The notes below the pieces were generated by a model, which was not told the DNA's origin, did not search any database, and worked only from the letters and a program-made list of their open reading frames with translations. Of a stretch of DNA of 64,000 nucleotides, positions 25,675 through 35,791 are shown one piece after another. How positions within the stretch are numbered: the stretch's first letter is position 1; every line of letters begins with the position of its first letter. The DNA is from Devosia neptuniae (lineage in GTDB: Bacteria; Pseudomonadota; Alphaproteobacteria; Rhizobiales; Devosiaceae): the NCBI RefSeq assembly GCF_025452235.1, contig NZ_CP104965.1, forward strand, positions 4,088,501 to 4,152,500. The letters are read 5' to 3'. The position numbers and the translations under genes are program-made.

Positions 25675-28600
25675 GTGACGCATGAGGATAGGTCCAACCG
25701 GCAGATCATGCTGGAGCGGGCAGCACTATTGTTGGCGAGCGAGCCGGGATTTGGGCGCTTCTTCAAGGCCGCCATTCTGGCGACCGATGGCGAGGACCTT
25801 GGCACGCAGGCGCCAGATGCGTTCGAATCGGTGTTGCGGCAGGCCTATAAACACTTGCTGGCCTATGACGGGGAAAACAGCCGCATTGTTGCCACACGCC
25901 CGGTCGCGGCGGGCGAGGCTTTGGTGCTCGATATCGTGTCTCCGGATATGCCGTTTATCGTCGATAGCGCGCTGGCCGCCGTGCGGGCGGCGGGCGGCAA
26001 TGTGCGGCTATTTACCCATCCGGTGGTGCTGGTGGGCAATGGCGAAGTGAATGATGGCGACGGGCGCTCGCTGAGCCTCTTACACATTCACAGCGACCCG
26101 GTGGCCGATGTCGACGGGCTGGTGAGCGAGATCAAGAGCACGATGGGCGATGTGGCCCATGCGGTGCGCGACTGGCAGCCGATGCTGGAGCGCCTGCGCC
26201 GTGCGGCCAAGGATCTGGAGCGGATCAAGGGGCCGCAGCGGGATGAGGCGCTGGCCTTTGTCGATTGGCTGATCGAGCACAATTTTACCTTCCTGGGCCT
26301 GCGCCAATATGGCGTCGAGGGCGAAGCGCTTGCCCCGGTGGCAGGGAGCGGGCTGGGCATATTGCGGGACCCCGACGTGCGCGTGCTGCGCAGCGGCGCC
26401 GATTATGTGGAGACGACGCCGCAACACACTGCCTTTATGGCGGAGAGCGAACCGCTGCTGGTGACCAAGGCCAATGTGCGCTCGCGGGTGCATCGGCGGG
26501 TGCATCTGGATTATGTGGGCATCAAGCTGTTTGGCGCCAATGGCGAGGCGACGGGCGAGCTGCGCGTGGTGGGGCTGTTCACCGCGCAGGCGCTGGCCAT
26601 GCCGCATACCGATGTGCCGATCATCCGCCGCAAGATTGCCGAGGTGATGCGCAAATCCGGGCTCGACCCGCTGGGGCATGACGGGCGGGCGCTGCTGAGT
26701 GCGCTGGATAGCTATCCGCGCGACGAGCTGTTCCAGATCGGTGTGGAGCAGCTGTATGAATTTTCCAGCGCGATTTCAGCGCTGTATGACCGGCCGCGGG
26801 TGCGGGTTTTGCCGCGCATCGACCGGTTCGACAATTTCGTCTCCATCCTCGTTTATGTGCCGCGTGACCGCTATGACGGGGAAGCGCGGGCGCGGATCAC
26901 GCGGTATCTGGCGCAGGTTTATGACGGGCGGGTTTCGGCGTTTTATCCGAATTTTCCCGAGGGCGAGCTGGTCCGGCTGCATGTGATTATCGGGCGGATT
27001 GCCGGACCGACGCCGCGGCCGAGCCGTGGCGAGCTGGAAGCGCGGGTGGATGCGCTGACCTCCAATTTCGGCGACACACTGGCGGCGACAGCGGCGAACC
27101 CGGCCTCGATCAGCGACTATCGCGGGGCGTTTTCGCCGGCCTATCAATCGCGCAACACGGCCGAGGATGCGCATGCCGATATTGCGGCGCTGCAGGCGCT
27201 GGGCGATGGCACGGGCGTGGCCATCCGGCTGCGCAGCCGCACCGGCACGGATGGCTCGCTGGGACTGAAATTCTACCATCGCGAGACGGCCATTCCGCTG
27301 AGCGACCGCGTGCCGATGCTGGAGGCCTTCGGGTTCCGGGTGATCGACGAGCGGACCTATACGATCGTGCCGCGCGACGGGGTGGAGCGGTATCTGCACG
27401 ATATGGTGCTGGAGCCCATTGAAGCCGGGTTCGACGTGGCGGCGCGGGGCGCGGCGGTCGAGGAAGGGCTGCTGGCGGTGTGGAACGGGGCGGCGGAGAG
27501 CGATCAGCTTAATACGCTGGTGAGCCGCACTAGACTCGCCTGGAACGATGCCGCATTCCTGCGGGCGCTATCACGCTATGTCCGGCAGATCGGGATTTCC
27601 TATTCGCAGCGCTATATTGCCAGCGTTTTAGTGAAGCAGAGTGCAGCGGCGACCGCGCTGATCGATCTGTTCAATGCGCTGCATGACCCACGGGCAACCG
27701 AGCGGGAAGTGGCGGCCGAACAGGCGCGCGAGGCGATTGCGGCGGCACTGGATGCCATGGCGTCGCTCGATGAAGACACGATTGTGCGGCGGTTCCTGAA
27801 CCTGGTGGAAGCATCGGTGCGCACCAATGCGTTCCAGCGCGATGCCGACGGCAATCGCATGCCGGCGCTAGCGATCAAGTTCAATAGTGGCCGGGTGGAG
27901 GGGATGGTCGCGCCACGGCCGTTCCGCGAGATTTCGGTGTATTCGCCACGGGTGGAGGGCGTTCACCTGCGGTTTGGCGCCATCGCGCGCGGGGGCTTAC
28001 GCTGGTCGGACCGGCCGGAGGATTTCCGCACCGAAGTGCTGGGACTGGTCAAGGCGCAGCAGGTGAAGAATGCGGTGATCGTGCCGGTGGGGGCCAAGGG
28101 CGGCTTTGTGCCCAAGCATTTGACGCCGGGAATGGCGCGCGAGGCGTTTCTGGCCGAGGGCGTGGCCGCCTACAAGATTTTCATCGGCGCGCTGCTCGAT
28201 GTGACGGATAATCTGGTGGACGGCGCCGTGGTACCGCCACGCGATGTGGTGCGGCGGGATGGGGATGATCCCTATCTGGTGGTCGCAGCCGACAAGGGCA
28301 CGGCGAGTTTCTCCGACACGGCCAACGGAATCGCCACGAGCCGTGGCTATTGGCTGGGCGATGCCTTCGCTTCGGGCGGCTCGGCCGGCTATGACCACAA
28401 GAAAATGGGCATTACGGCGCGCGGCGGCTGGGAGGCCGTGAAACGCCATTTCCGCGAGATGGACCGCGATATCCAGCGCGAACCCTTCACCGTGGTCGGC
28501 GTAGGCGACATGAGCGGGGACGTGTTCGGCAATGGCATGTTGCTATCGCCAGAGATCGAGCTGCTGGCGGCGTTTGACCACCGCGATATTTTCATTGATC

Positions 28601-30369
28601 CGCACCCGGATGCAGCCAAATCGCTGGCGGAGCGGCAGCGGCTGTTCGCCCTGCCCCGTTCGAGCTGGCAGGATTATGACCAGAGCCTGATTTCCAAAGG
28701 CGGCGGGGTGTTTTCGCGCAGCCTCAAATCCATTCCGCTGAGTGCGGAGGCGCGGGCCGTGCTGGGGATCGAAGCGGTGCATGCGACGCCGGCGGAGGTG
28801 ATGTCGGCGATTTTGCGAGCGCAGGTGGATTTGCTGTGGTTTGGCGGCATTGGCACCTATGTGCGCGGGGCGCAGGAAACGGACGCCGAAGTGGGCGACC
28901 GGGCCAATGACGCAATCCGCGTAGTGGCAGGCGAAGTGCGCGCCAAGGTGATCGGGGAAGGCGCCAATCTGGGCGTGACGCAGCGCGGGCGCGTGGATTA
29001 TGCGCTGGCCGGCGGGCGGATCAATACCGACGCCATCGACAATTCGGCGGGGGTGAATTCGAGCGATCTAGAGGTCAATATCAAGATTGCCGTGGCCCCG
29101 CTGGTGGCGGCGGGTACGCTGGATATGGCGGCGCGCAACAGCTTCCTTGCCAGCATGACCGATGAAGTGGCGGCGCTGTGCCTGCGCAATAATTATCTGC
29201 AGACGCTGGCGATTTCACTGGCTGAGCGAGCGGGCCTGGCGGAGCTGCCGGACCATCGGGTGCTGATCGAGCAATTGGAAGCACGCGGCCTGCTCGACCG
29301 GGCGGTGGAATTTTTGCCCAGCGACGCGGCGCTTGATGCACGCGGGGCGGCGCTAACGCGACCGGAGCTGGCGGTGATCCTGGCCTATGCCAAGCTGACG
29401 CTTTATGCGGACCTTTTGGAAGGGCGGGATATCGACGACGCGTATCTGGCGGGTGAGCTTTATCGCTATTTCCCCGAGACACTGCACACCACCTATCCCG
29501 ATGCGGTGGCGCAGCATCGGCTCAAGCGCGAAGTGATCGCGACGGTCTTGGCCAATGCGATGATCAATCGCGGCGGGCCGGCCTTTGTCAGCGAAATGAT
29601 GGGCTCGACCAGCGCCAATCCGGGCGAAGTGGCGCTGGCTTATGCGGCTACGCGCGACGTCTATGTGCTGACCGAGCTCAATACCATGATCGACGGGCTC
29701 GATGGCGTGGTGCCGGGCGCGGTGCAATTGGGGCTTTATGCCGAGGTGGTGGAGCTATTGCGGCAGGAGACTTTGTGGTTCCTGCGCAATGCCAATGTGA
29801 GCGAGGGGCTTGCGGCGCTGGTGGCGCGGCACAAGAGCGGCGTGGCGACGCTGCGCAGCATGTTGACGAGCGCCCTGCCCTCGTCGCTGGGCGAGGCTGT
29901 GGCGGCGCGGACGGCTGCACTGGTGGCGCAAGGCGTGCCGGAGGCGGTGGCGCAGGGGTTGGCGGAATTGCCTGTTCTTTCCTATGCCAGCGATATCGTG
30001 CTGGTCAGCGAGCGCTGCGGCGTGTCGGTGGCGGATGGGGCGGCGGCATTCTTTGGGGTGTTCGGGGCGTTCAATCTGTGGCCGGTGATCGAACAGGGCC
30101 GCGCCATTGTGCTGGCCGACCGGTTCGACCGCATGGCGCTGGACCGGGCGCTGGCAAATGTGATGCGGGCGCAGCGCGATATCACGGCCGATGTGCTCAA
30201 GGTGGCTGGCGGTGCGGTGACGGATCGGCTGGCGCGGTGGAATAGCGAGGAACGCGCGGGGATTGCGCGGACGGCGGCGGCGGTGGCCGAGCTGACGCAG
30301 GGGACGCTGACGGTGTCGCGATTGAGCGTGGCGGCGGGGTTGCTGGCGGATTTGGCGCGGGAGGGGTGA
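25675..30369 (+). CDS. NAD-specific glutamate dehydrogenase (large, GDH-180 type)
   Basis: A roughly 1,564-residue enzyme that oxidatively deaminates glutamate to 2-oxoglutarate using NAD. The N-terminal half holds ACT-like regulatory modules; the catalytic core lies around residues 750-1150 with GGLRWSDRPEDFRTEVLGLVKAQ, the Lys-containing VPVGAKGGFVPK, and a Rossmann segment near FTVVGVGDMSGDVFGNGMLLS. The GTG at 25675 was chosen because GGGAG lies eight bases upstream; earlier in-frame codons have none. Length fits the 1,550-1,620-residue family. It may take glutamate made by PutA about 9 kb away (inference). Confidence 0.95.
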   Translation: MTHEDRSNRQIMLERAALLLASEPGFGRFFKAAILATDGEDLGTQAPDAFESVLRQAYKHLLAYDGENSRIVATRPVAAGEALVLDIVSPDMPFIVDSALAAVRAAGGNVRLFTHPVVLVGNGEVNDGDGRSLSLLHIHSDPVADVDGLVSEIKSTMGDVAHAVRDWQPMLERLRRAAKDLERIKGPQRDEALAFVDWLIEHNFTFLGLRQYGVEGEALAPVAGSGLGILRDPDVRVLRSGADYVETTPQHTAFMAESEPLLVTKANVRSRVHRRVHLDYVGIKLFGANGEATGELRVVGLFTAQALAMPHTDVPIIRRKIAEVMRKSGLDPLGHDGRALLSALDSYPRDELFQIGVEQLYEFSSAISALYDRPRVRVLPRIDRFDNFVSILVYVPRDRYDGEARARITRYLAQVYDGRVSAFYPNFPEGELVRLHVIIGRIAGPTPRPSRGELEARVDALTSNFGDTLAATAANPASISDYRGAFSPAYQSRNTAEDAHADIAALQALGDGTGVAIRLRSRTGTDGSLGLKFYHRETAIPLSDRVPMLEAFGFRVIDERTYTIVPRDGVERYLHDMVLEPIEAGFDVAARGAAVEEGLLAVWNGAAESDQLNTLVSRTRLAWNDAAFLRALSRYVRQIGISYSQRYIASVLVKQSAAATALIDLFNALHDPRATEREVAAEQAREAIAAALDAMASLDEDTIVRRFLNLVEASVRTNAFQRDADGNRMPALAIKFNSGRVEGMVAPRPFREISVYSPRVEGVHLRFGAIARGGLRWSDRPEDFRTEVLGLVKAQQVKNAVIVPVGAKGGFVPKHLTPGMAREAFLAEGVAAYKIFIGALLDVTDNLVDGAVVPPRDVVRRDGDDPYLVVAADKGTASFSDTANGIATSRGYWLGDAFASGGSAGYDHKKMGITARGGWEAVKRHFREMDRDIQREPFTVVGVGDMSGDVFGNGMLLSPEIELLAAFDHRDIFIDPHPDAAKSLAERQRLFALPRSSWQDYDQSLISKGGGVFSRSLKSIPLSAEARAVLGIEAVHATPAEVMSAILRAQVDLLWFGGIGTYVRGAQETDAEVGDRANDAIRVVAGEVRAKVIGEGANLGVTQRGRVDYALAGGRINTDAIDNSAGVNSSDLEVNIKIAVAPLVAAGTLDMAARNSFLASMTDEVAALCLRNNYLQTLAISLAERAGLAELPDHRVLIEQLEARGLLDRAVEFLPSDAALDARGAALTRPELAVILAYAKLTLYADLLEGRDIDDAYLAGELYRYFPETLHTTYPDAVAQHRLKREVIATVLANAMINRGGPAFVSEMMGSTSANPGEVALAYAATRDVYVLTELNTMIDGLDGVVPGAVQLGLYAEVVELLRQETLWFLRNANVSEGLAALVARHKSGVATLRSMLTSALPSSLGEAVAARTAALVAQGVPEAVAQGLAELPVLSYASDIVLVSERCGVSVADGAAAFFGVFGAFNLWPVIEQGRAIVLADRFDRMALDRALANVMRAQRDITADVLKVAGGAVTDRLARWNSEERAGIARTAAAVAELTQGTLTVSRLSVAAGLLADLAREG

Positions 30370-30384
30370 GGGGTTTGCTTCAAC

Positions 30385-30477
30385 AGGCATCGAAGCATGG
30401 GACGGCGCAGAACCCCTCACCCTGTAATTTCTTCTGGACGAAGAAATTACTGTCCCTCTCCCTCAAGGGGCGAGGGT
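30385..30477. repeat. Family F palindrome copy
   Basis: Begins with the GAAGCATGGGA-type spacer and continues into CCCCTCACCCTG, an inner stem GTAATTTCTT/AAGAAATTAC, and CCCTCTCCCTCAAGGGGCGAGGG. It nearly equals the right half of the element at 17579-17719. It lies between the GDH stop and fbp. Confidence 0.85.
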
Positions 30478-30579
30478 GGGCTCCGTGGGTGGGAGGGGCC
30501 GTGCCTAGCCGAAAGTCGGCCTTGCCTCCGGGCGGGGCATCATCACACTGGCGCCAACTGATTTAGGAATGAGAGCATC

Positions 30580-31539
30580 ATGACCACTTCCCTCGCCCAA
30601 TGGCTTGCTGCGCAGAATGTGGCGCCGGAGCTCGCCAGTGTTGTCGCATCCATGGCGGCGGCGAGTGCGGAGATCGCGGCGGTGTTGCGGTTGGCGCCGA
30701 TTGCCGGGCAGACTGGGCTGGCGGGGCATACCAATGTGCAGGGGGAGGCGCAGAAGGAGCTCGACGTCGTCAGCAACGATATTGTGCTCAAGCACTTAAG
30801 TGCCAATGCCAACGTTTCGATTCTGGTGTCCGAAGAGCTGGATGAAGCCGTTCATATGGAGAATCAGGGTCGCTATATGGTGGCGACGGACCCGCTGGAT
30901 GGGTCTTCAAACCTTGACGTAAACGTCACTGTGGGCACGATATTTTCGGTGCTGGGGGTCGATCCGACGAAGCCCGACTTGTTGCAGAAGGGCTCGGCGC
31001 AGCTGGCGGCGGGATATGCAGCCTATGGGCCGGCGACGAGCCTGGTGCTGACCTTTGGGACGGGCACGAGCGTGTTTACGCTCGATGGCAGCGGGCAGTT
31101 TGTGTTGACGCTGGACGGCGTCAAAGTGCCGGTGGCGTCGGGGGAATATGCGATCAATACCGCGCGGGAGCGGTTTTGGGACAAGCCGACGCAGGCCTAT
31201 GTCACCGAGAACGTGGCCGGGGAAACCGGGGCGGCGGGCAAGCGCTATAATATGCGCTGGGTGGGCTCGATGGTGGCCGATATCCACCGCATCCTGATGC
31301 GGGGCGGGATTTTCCTTTATCCGCTCGATAGCGAGACGGTGAGCAAGGGCGGGCGGCTGCGGCTGCTGTATGAGGCCAATCCGATGGCGCTGCTGGTTGA
31401 GGCGGCGGGTGGAAAGTCCACCACCGGGCATGAGCGGATTTTGGATGTGCAGCCCACGGGGATACACCAGCGGGTGCCGGTGATTTTGGGCTCGGCGGAG
31501 GAAGTGAGCCGGGTCGAGGCGTTTTACGCGAAAGCGTAG
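30580..31539 (+). CDS. fbp: Class I fructose-1,6-bisphosphatase
   Basis: A 319-residue gluconeogenic enzyme that removes the C1 phosphate of fructose 1,6-bisphosphate. The metal-binding motif DPLDGSSNLDVNVTVGTIFSV is intact, with an upstream Glu pair in SEELDE, a late substrate loop (GKRYNMRWVGSMVADIHRILMRGG) and YEANPMALLVEAAGGKST. Length is normal. It stands alone, with repeats before it and an AGE epimerase after it. Confidence 0.95.
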   Translation: MTTSLAQWLAAQNVAPELASVVASMAAASAEIAAVLRLAPIAGQTGLAGHTNVQGEAQKELDVVSNDIVLKHLSANANVSILVSEELDEAVHMENQGRYMVATDPLDGSSNLDVNVTVGTIFSVLGVDPTKPDLLQKGSAQLAAGYAAYGPATSLVLTFGTGTSVFTLDGSGQFVLTLDGVKVPVASGEYAINTARERFWDKPTQAYVTENVAGETGAAGKRYNMRWVGSMVADIHRILMRGGIFLYPLDSETVSKGGRLRLLYEANPMALLVEAAGGKSTTGHERILDVQPTGIHQRVPVILGSAEEVSRVEAFYAKA

Positions 31540-31652
31540 TTGGCTGGCACAATCCTGCGCAATGCCAAGGGGATGGCCTGCAATCGAAATTGCAACGTTC
31601 TTATTCCGCCCGTATACAAGCGTCCAATAGCAGCGGCGAGACCGGAGCCAGC

Positions 31653-32924
31653 ATGAGCGACGCCCAATATACCCTTCCCAAGACCAATTCGGGCCCGTGG
31701 AACACGCGTCCGTTTCATCGGCAATGGTTGATGCGGCAGGCCAATAATCTGTTCGATTTTTTTGAAGCCGCGTCGCTCAATCCCAAGGGCGGGTTTTTCG
31801 AGCTGGATGATGCGGGCAAGCCGCTGGATGGCGCCAATTCGACGCGGCAGATTCATGGCACGACGCGCATGGTGCATTGCGCGGCGATCGGCAGCCTGAT
31901 CGGGCGACCGGGTTCGGGGGAAATCCTGGACCATGGCATGCAATATATCTGGAACCAGCATCGCGACACCAGGCGCGGCGGCTATGTGTGGTCGCTGGAT
32001 AATGGCGGGGTCAAGGACGGGTCCAAGCAGGCTTATGGGCATGCTTTCGTGCTGCTTGCGGCATCCAGCGCCAAGCTGGTGGGGCATCCGCTGGCCGACC
32101 AGATGCTGGCGGACGTGACCGAGGTGATCAATACGCGCTTCTGGGATGCGAGCCGGGGCGCGGTGAAGGACGAGTATACTTCGGACTGGTCCAAGCTCCT
32201 GCCCTATCGCGGACAGAACGCCAATATGCATATGACCGAGGCGCTGATGGCGGCGTTCGAGGCGACGGGTAACAAGGATTATCTGACCAAGGCCGAGGCC
32301 ATTGCCAAGCTGATCATTGCCGAGCATGCAGCGTCGCTGGGCTATCGGGTGGCCGAGCATTTCGACGAGAACTGGGTGCTCGACAAGAATTATCTGGGCA
32401 ATGAAATGTTCCGGCCGGCCGGCACCACGCCGGGCCATTGGCTAGAATGGGCGCGGCTGTTGATCCAGCTCTGGGTGCTTGGGGAAAAGCGGCTGCATTG
32501 GCTGACCGATGCGGCGCGGCACCTGTTCCGCGCGGCGATCGACCTGGGCTGGGACAAGGTCCATGGCGGGTTTTTCTACACGCTGGACTGGGACAATAAG
32601 CCCGTGATGCGCGAAAAGCTGTGGTGGCCCCTGGCCGAGGGGATCGGGGCGGCGTCGTTCCTGACTTCCTATGACCGGGACGATTATTTCCAGATCTGGT
32701 ATCGCAAGCTGTGGGACTTTGCCGACAACCACATGATCGACCATGCGCGTGGCGGCTGGCTGAGCGAGCTCAAGGAAGATTTGACGCCGACCTCGCGCCT
32801 GTTTGTGGGCAAGCCGGATATTTATCACGCGCTGCAGGCGTGTTTGATCCCGCTTTATCCGGCCAATGGGAGCCTGACCAAAGGGATTATCGAGGCGGAT
32901 CACACGGCCAAGATCGCGCATTGA
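31653..32924 (+). CDS. AGE family epimerase/isomerase
   Basis: A 423-residue protein with the (alpha/alpha)6 barrel pattern of N-acylglucosamine 2-epimerase and mannose/sulfoquinovose isomerases. Conserved segments include RQIHGTTRMVHCAAIG, SLDNGGVKDGSKQAYGHAFVLLA, EHFDENW and TPGHWLEWARLL, whose His residues are catalytic in the family, plus KLWWPLAEGIGAASFL. The exact sugar cannot be told; aldose-ketose isomerisation of mannose or a related sugar is most likely. The ATG at 31653 has CGGAG upstream. An SDR gene follows after 51 bases and may act on the same pathway. Confidence 0.85.
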   Translation: MSDAQYTLPKTNSGPWNTRPFHRQWLMRQANNLFDFFEAASLNPKGGFFELDDAGKPLDGANSTRQIHGTTRMVHCAAIGSLIGRPGSGEILDHGMQYIWNQHRDTRRGGYVWSLDNGGVKDGSKQAYGHAFVLLAASSAKLVGHPLADQMLADVTEVINTRFWDASRGAVKDEYTSDWSKLLPYRGQNANMHMTEALMAAFEATGNKDYLTKAEAIAKLIIAEHAASLGYRVAEHFDENWVLDKNYLGNEMFRPAGTTPGHWLEWARLLIQLWVLGEKRLHWLTDAARHLFRAAIDLGWDKVHGGFFYTLDWDNKPVMREKLWWPLAEGIGAASFLTSYDRDDYFQIWYRKLWDFADNHMIDHARGGWLSELKEDLTPTSRLFVGKPDIYHALQACLIPLYPANGSLTKGIIEADHTAKIAH

Positions 32925-32975
32925 CGCCAACCATCCGCGCCTTCGTGCGTTGCGCTCCTGTAACAGGAGGCGCGG

Positions 32976-33761
32976 ATGGAACAACTTCGGAACAAGGTGG
33001 CGCTGGTGACCGGCGCCGGATCGGGCATTGGCAAGGCGGCGGCGCTGACGCTGGGCGCAGCGGGCGCGATGGTAATTGCGCTGAGCCGGACCGGCGGCGA
33101 AGTCGAGCAGACGGCGGCCGAAGTCACCAAGGCCGGTGGCAAGGCGCAGGCTATCGCCGCCGATGTTTCGGACGACGCGGCGATGCGGCGGGCGATTGGC
33201 GAGATCATCGACAAGCATGGCCGGCTCGATATCGTGGTGGCCAATGCCGGGATCAATGGCGCCTGGGCGCCGATCGAAAGCCTGACGCCGGAGGAATGGG
33301 ACACCACGATCCGGGTGAACCTACGGGGCACCTACCTGACGATCCATCATGCGGTGCCGCATCTGGAAGCGGCGGGGGGCGGATCGATCGTGGTGATTTC
33401 CTCGATTAATGGCACGCGCAGCTTTGGCACGCCGGGCGCCAGCGCCTATTCGGTGACCAAGGCGGGACAGGTAGCGCTGGTGCAGCAATTGGCGCTGGAA
33501 CTGGGTAGTCGGCGCATCCGCATCAATGCGATCTGCCCCGGGGCGATCGAGAGCGAGATTTCGGACAATACGGAGAAGCGGGACACCGCGCGGATCGAAA
33601 TTCCGGTGGAGTTTCCCGATGGGGATATTCCGCTGACTGGCGGCGAAAAGGGCAAGGCGCAGGACGTTGCCGATGCCGTGCTGTTTCTAGCCACCGATGC
33701 GTCCAAGCATATTACGGGAACACCGATCTGGATCGATGGCGGGCAGAGCCTGTTGCGGTAA
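32976..33761 (+). CDS. SDR family oxidoreductase
   Basis: A 261-residue classical short-chain dehydrogenase. The nucleotide-binding TGAGSGIGK is at the N-terminus, NAG in VVANAGINGAW, the catalytic Ser region in VISSINGTRS and the YxxxK pair in SAYSVTKAG. The C-terminal GTPIWIDGGQSLLR is typical. A full AGGAGG ribosome-binding site lies five bases before the ATG. It is probably co-transcribed with the AGE epimerase. Substrate unknown, possibly a sugar. Confidence 0.92.
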   Translation: MEQLRNKVALVTGAGSGIGKAAALTLGAAGAMVIALSRTGGEVEQTAAEVTKAGGKAQAIAADVSDDAAMRRAIGEIIDKHGRLDIVVANAGINGAWAPIESLTPEEWDTTIRVNLRGTYLTIHHAVPHLEAAGGGSIVVISSINGTRSFGTPGASAYSVTKAGQVALVQQLALELGSRRIRINAICPGAIESEISDNTEKRDTARIEIPVEFPDGDIPLTGGEKGKAQDVADAVLFLATDASKHITGTPIWIDGGQSLLR

Positions 33762-33832
33762 CCGCTTTCGCGGCTGACTTGCATGGCATGCACGCTGCGC
33801 GTACATCAGCGCCATTATAGTGAGATCGCGCT

Positions 33833-34711
33833 ATGCCCGTTACGTCCCGCCTGCCTGCTCATTTGCCGCGCCTGCTGGTGGAGCGCGCTGTTGCCGCTGC
33901 GCTGGAGGAAGATCTGGGGCTGGCGGGGGATTTGACCAGCCAGGCGACACTGGCGCCGGATGCGGTAGCGACGGCGAGCCTGTCGGCGCGCGAGGCGGGG
34001 GTGATTGCCGGGCTTGATCTGGCGGCGGCCGCATTTCGGCTGGTGGGCGATGGGGTGGTGTTCACCCCTGCTCTGTCGGATGGCGACCGGGTGGCCGCCG
34101 GAGGGCTGGTGGCGACCGTGAGCGGGCCGGCCCGGCTGGTGATGTCGGCGGAGCGGGTGGCGCTGAACTTTCTCAATCATCTGAGTGGTGTGGCGAGCCT
34201 GACGCGGATTTATGCCGATGCGGTGGCCGGCACGGACGCGCAGATTTGCGATACGCGCAAGACGACGCCGGGGCTGCGGGCCTTCGAAAAATATGCGGTG
34301 CGCTGCGGTGGCGGAGCCAATCATCGCTATAGCCTGGATGATGCGATCCTGATCAAGGACAACCATATCGCCGTTGCGGGCAGCGTGACGGCGGCTTACC
34401 AGGCCGCCGAGGCATTTGCCGGGCATCTGGTGGCGATCGAAATCGAAGTGCAGAACCTGGCCGAGCTGGAAGAAGCGCTGGCGGCGGGGGCGCGGATCGT
34501 ATTGCTCGACAATATGGACAACGGCCTGCTGCGGCAGGCGGTGGCGCTGAATAAAGGCCGGGCGAAACTGGAAGCCTCGGGCGGGGTGAAGCTGGACCGG
34601 GTGCGCTCGATTGCCGAGACGGGGGTCGATTTCATTTCGACCAGCCAGATCACCATGGCAGCGGTGCCGCTCGATCTCGGCCTCGATGTCGAGATCGAGG
34701 CAACGCGATGA
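33833..34711 (+). CDS. nadC: Nicotinate-nucleotide pyrophosphorylase (carboxylating)
   Basis: A 292-residue enzyme that converts quinolinate and PRPP to nicotinate mononucleotide in NAD synthesis. Motifs: AALEEDLGLAGDLTS, CDTRKTTPGLRAFEKYAVRCGGGANHRY (quinolinate/PRPP site), DDAILIKDNHI and a C-terminal ASGGVKLDRVRSIAETGVDFIS. It overlaps cysQ by ATGA. nadA and nadB are not in the window; nadE is at 54923. Confidence 0.95.
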   Translation: MPVTSRLPAHLPRLLVERAVAAALEEDLGLAGDLTSQATLAPDAVATASLSAREAGVIAGLDLAAAAFRLVGDGVVFTPALSDGDRVAAGGLVATVSGPARLVMSAERVALNFLNHLSGVASLTRIYADAVAGTDAQICDTRKTTPGLRAFEKYAVRCGGGANHRYSLDDAILIKDNHIAVAGSVTAAYQAAEAFAGHLVAIEIEVQNLAELEEALAAGARIVLLDNMDNGLLRQAVALNKGRAKLEASGGVKLDRVRSIAETGVDFISTSQITMAAVPLDLGLDVEIEATR

Positions 34712-35532
34712 GCGTGGTGACGGCGGTGGACCAATCGCTGACGGACCTGTCGCTGCAGGCGGCCATTGCGGCGGCGAAGCTGATTTTGGACGTCTATAGC
34801 CGGCCGATTGCGGCGGTGACCAAGTCGGATGGTTCGCCAGTGACGGAGGCAGATGCTGCGGCAGAGGCAGTGATCCTTGATTATCTGCGGCCCACCGGCA
34901 TTCCCGTGCTGGGGGAAGAAAGCGTCGCGGCGGGGATTATTCCCGTGCTGGGCGAGCGCTATTTCGTGGTCGATCCGCTGGATGGGACCAAGGAATTCAT
35001 CAAGCGCAATGGCGAGTTCACGGTGAATATCGCGCTGGTGGAACATGGCGTGCCGGTGATGGGCATGGTGCTGGCGCCGGTCAGCGGGGAAACCTTTATC
35101 GGGGATGCGAGCGGGGCCTATGCCTGCGATACCTCGAGCGGCATTGCGGTGGGCAAGCGGGTGATTTCGGTGGCGACGGCGGCGCCGATGCGGGTGGTGG
35201 CGAGCCGTTCGCATGGGCATGCGGCGCTGGCGAGTCTGTGCGAGACCTTTGCGGTGGAGAGCGATGTATCGGTCGGCTCGTCGCTGAAATTTTGCCTGTT
35301 GGCGCGGGGCGACGCGCAGCTTTATCCGCGGTTTACACCGACTTGCGAGTGGGACACGGCGGCGGGACAGGCCGTGCTCGAGGCGGCAGGCGGCGCGGTG
35401 GTGACGCTAGATGGCGAACGCATGCGCTATGGCAAGCACGATATCGGGTTTTTGAATCCGTATTTCGTGGCAGCGTCGAGTCTCGACCTGGCGCGGCGGG
35501 CGGCGGCGGAGATGAGCTCGATCCTGGGGTAG
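34708..35532 (+). CDS. cysQ: 3'(2'),5'-bisphosphate nucleotidase CysQ
   Basis: A 274-residue member of the inositol monophosphatase superfamily. Metal-binding motifs are GEESVA, DPLDGTKEFI and WDTAAGQAVLEAAGG. CysQ removes phosphate from PAP/PAPS and helps keep sulfate assimilation running, matching the sulfate importer elsewhere in the window. It is translationally coupled to nadC. Some family members act on inositol phosphates, but KEFIKRNGEFTVNIALV favours CysQ. Confidence 0.92.
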   Translation: MSVVTAVDQSLTDLSLQAAIAAAKLILDVYSRPIAAVTKSDGSPVTEADAAAEAVILDYLRPTGIPVLGEESVAAGIIPVLGERYFVVDPLDGTKEFIKRNGEFTVNIALVEHGVPVMGMVLAPVSGETFIGDASGAYACDTSSGIAVGKRVISVATAAPMRVVASRSHGHAALASLCETFAVESDVSVGSSLKFCLLARGDAQLYPRFTPTCEWDTAAGQAVLEAAGGAVVTLDGERMRYGKHDIGFLNPYFVAASSLDLARRAAAEMSSILG

Positions 35533-35791
35533 GAATCAGGGCATCGGAGTGCCCCCTCCTAGCCTCCCCCTGATAGGGGAGGGATGGATTGGGGCTTGCC
35601 GGCTTTGGTATTGTGCGGGCTTATTGTCGCAAGGTTGGAGGCCAGCGCGGTTACCCGTTCTGGAACTAAGTTATTATTCCAGCAAGCATAGTCACAAGTA
35701 TTGAATCTGCGCAATTGCCCTGGTCATTGGCAGGGCTTTAACTGTTCGGCGCGACTTCCACGTTCGCAATGCTTGCGCAATCTTCAGCAGA
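35533..35791. repeat. Spacer with a shortened family A palindrome
   Basis: A 35-bp copy of family A lies at 35550-35584 (one G fewer in the right arm), just after the cysQ stop. The remaining roughly 200 bases are clearly AT-richer than the surroundings and carry no gene; together with the repeats that follow they form the upstream region of padR. Confidence 0.8.

Noticed and set aside
33779..33822. nadC promoter with a TGCAT-GGC-ATGCA dyad and a TATAGT box
   Set aside because: The distance between the possible -35 and -10 boxes is about 28 bases, too far for a standard promoter, and no NAD-repressor motif is recognisable.
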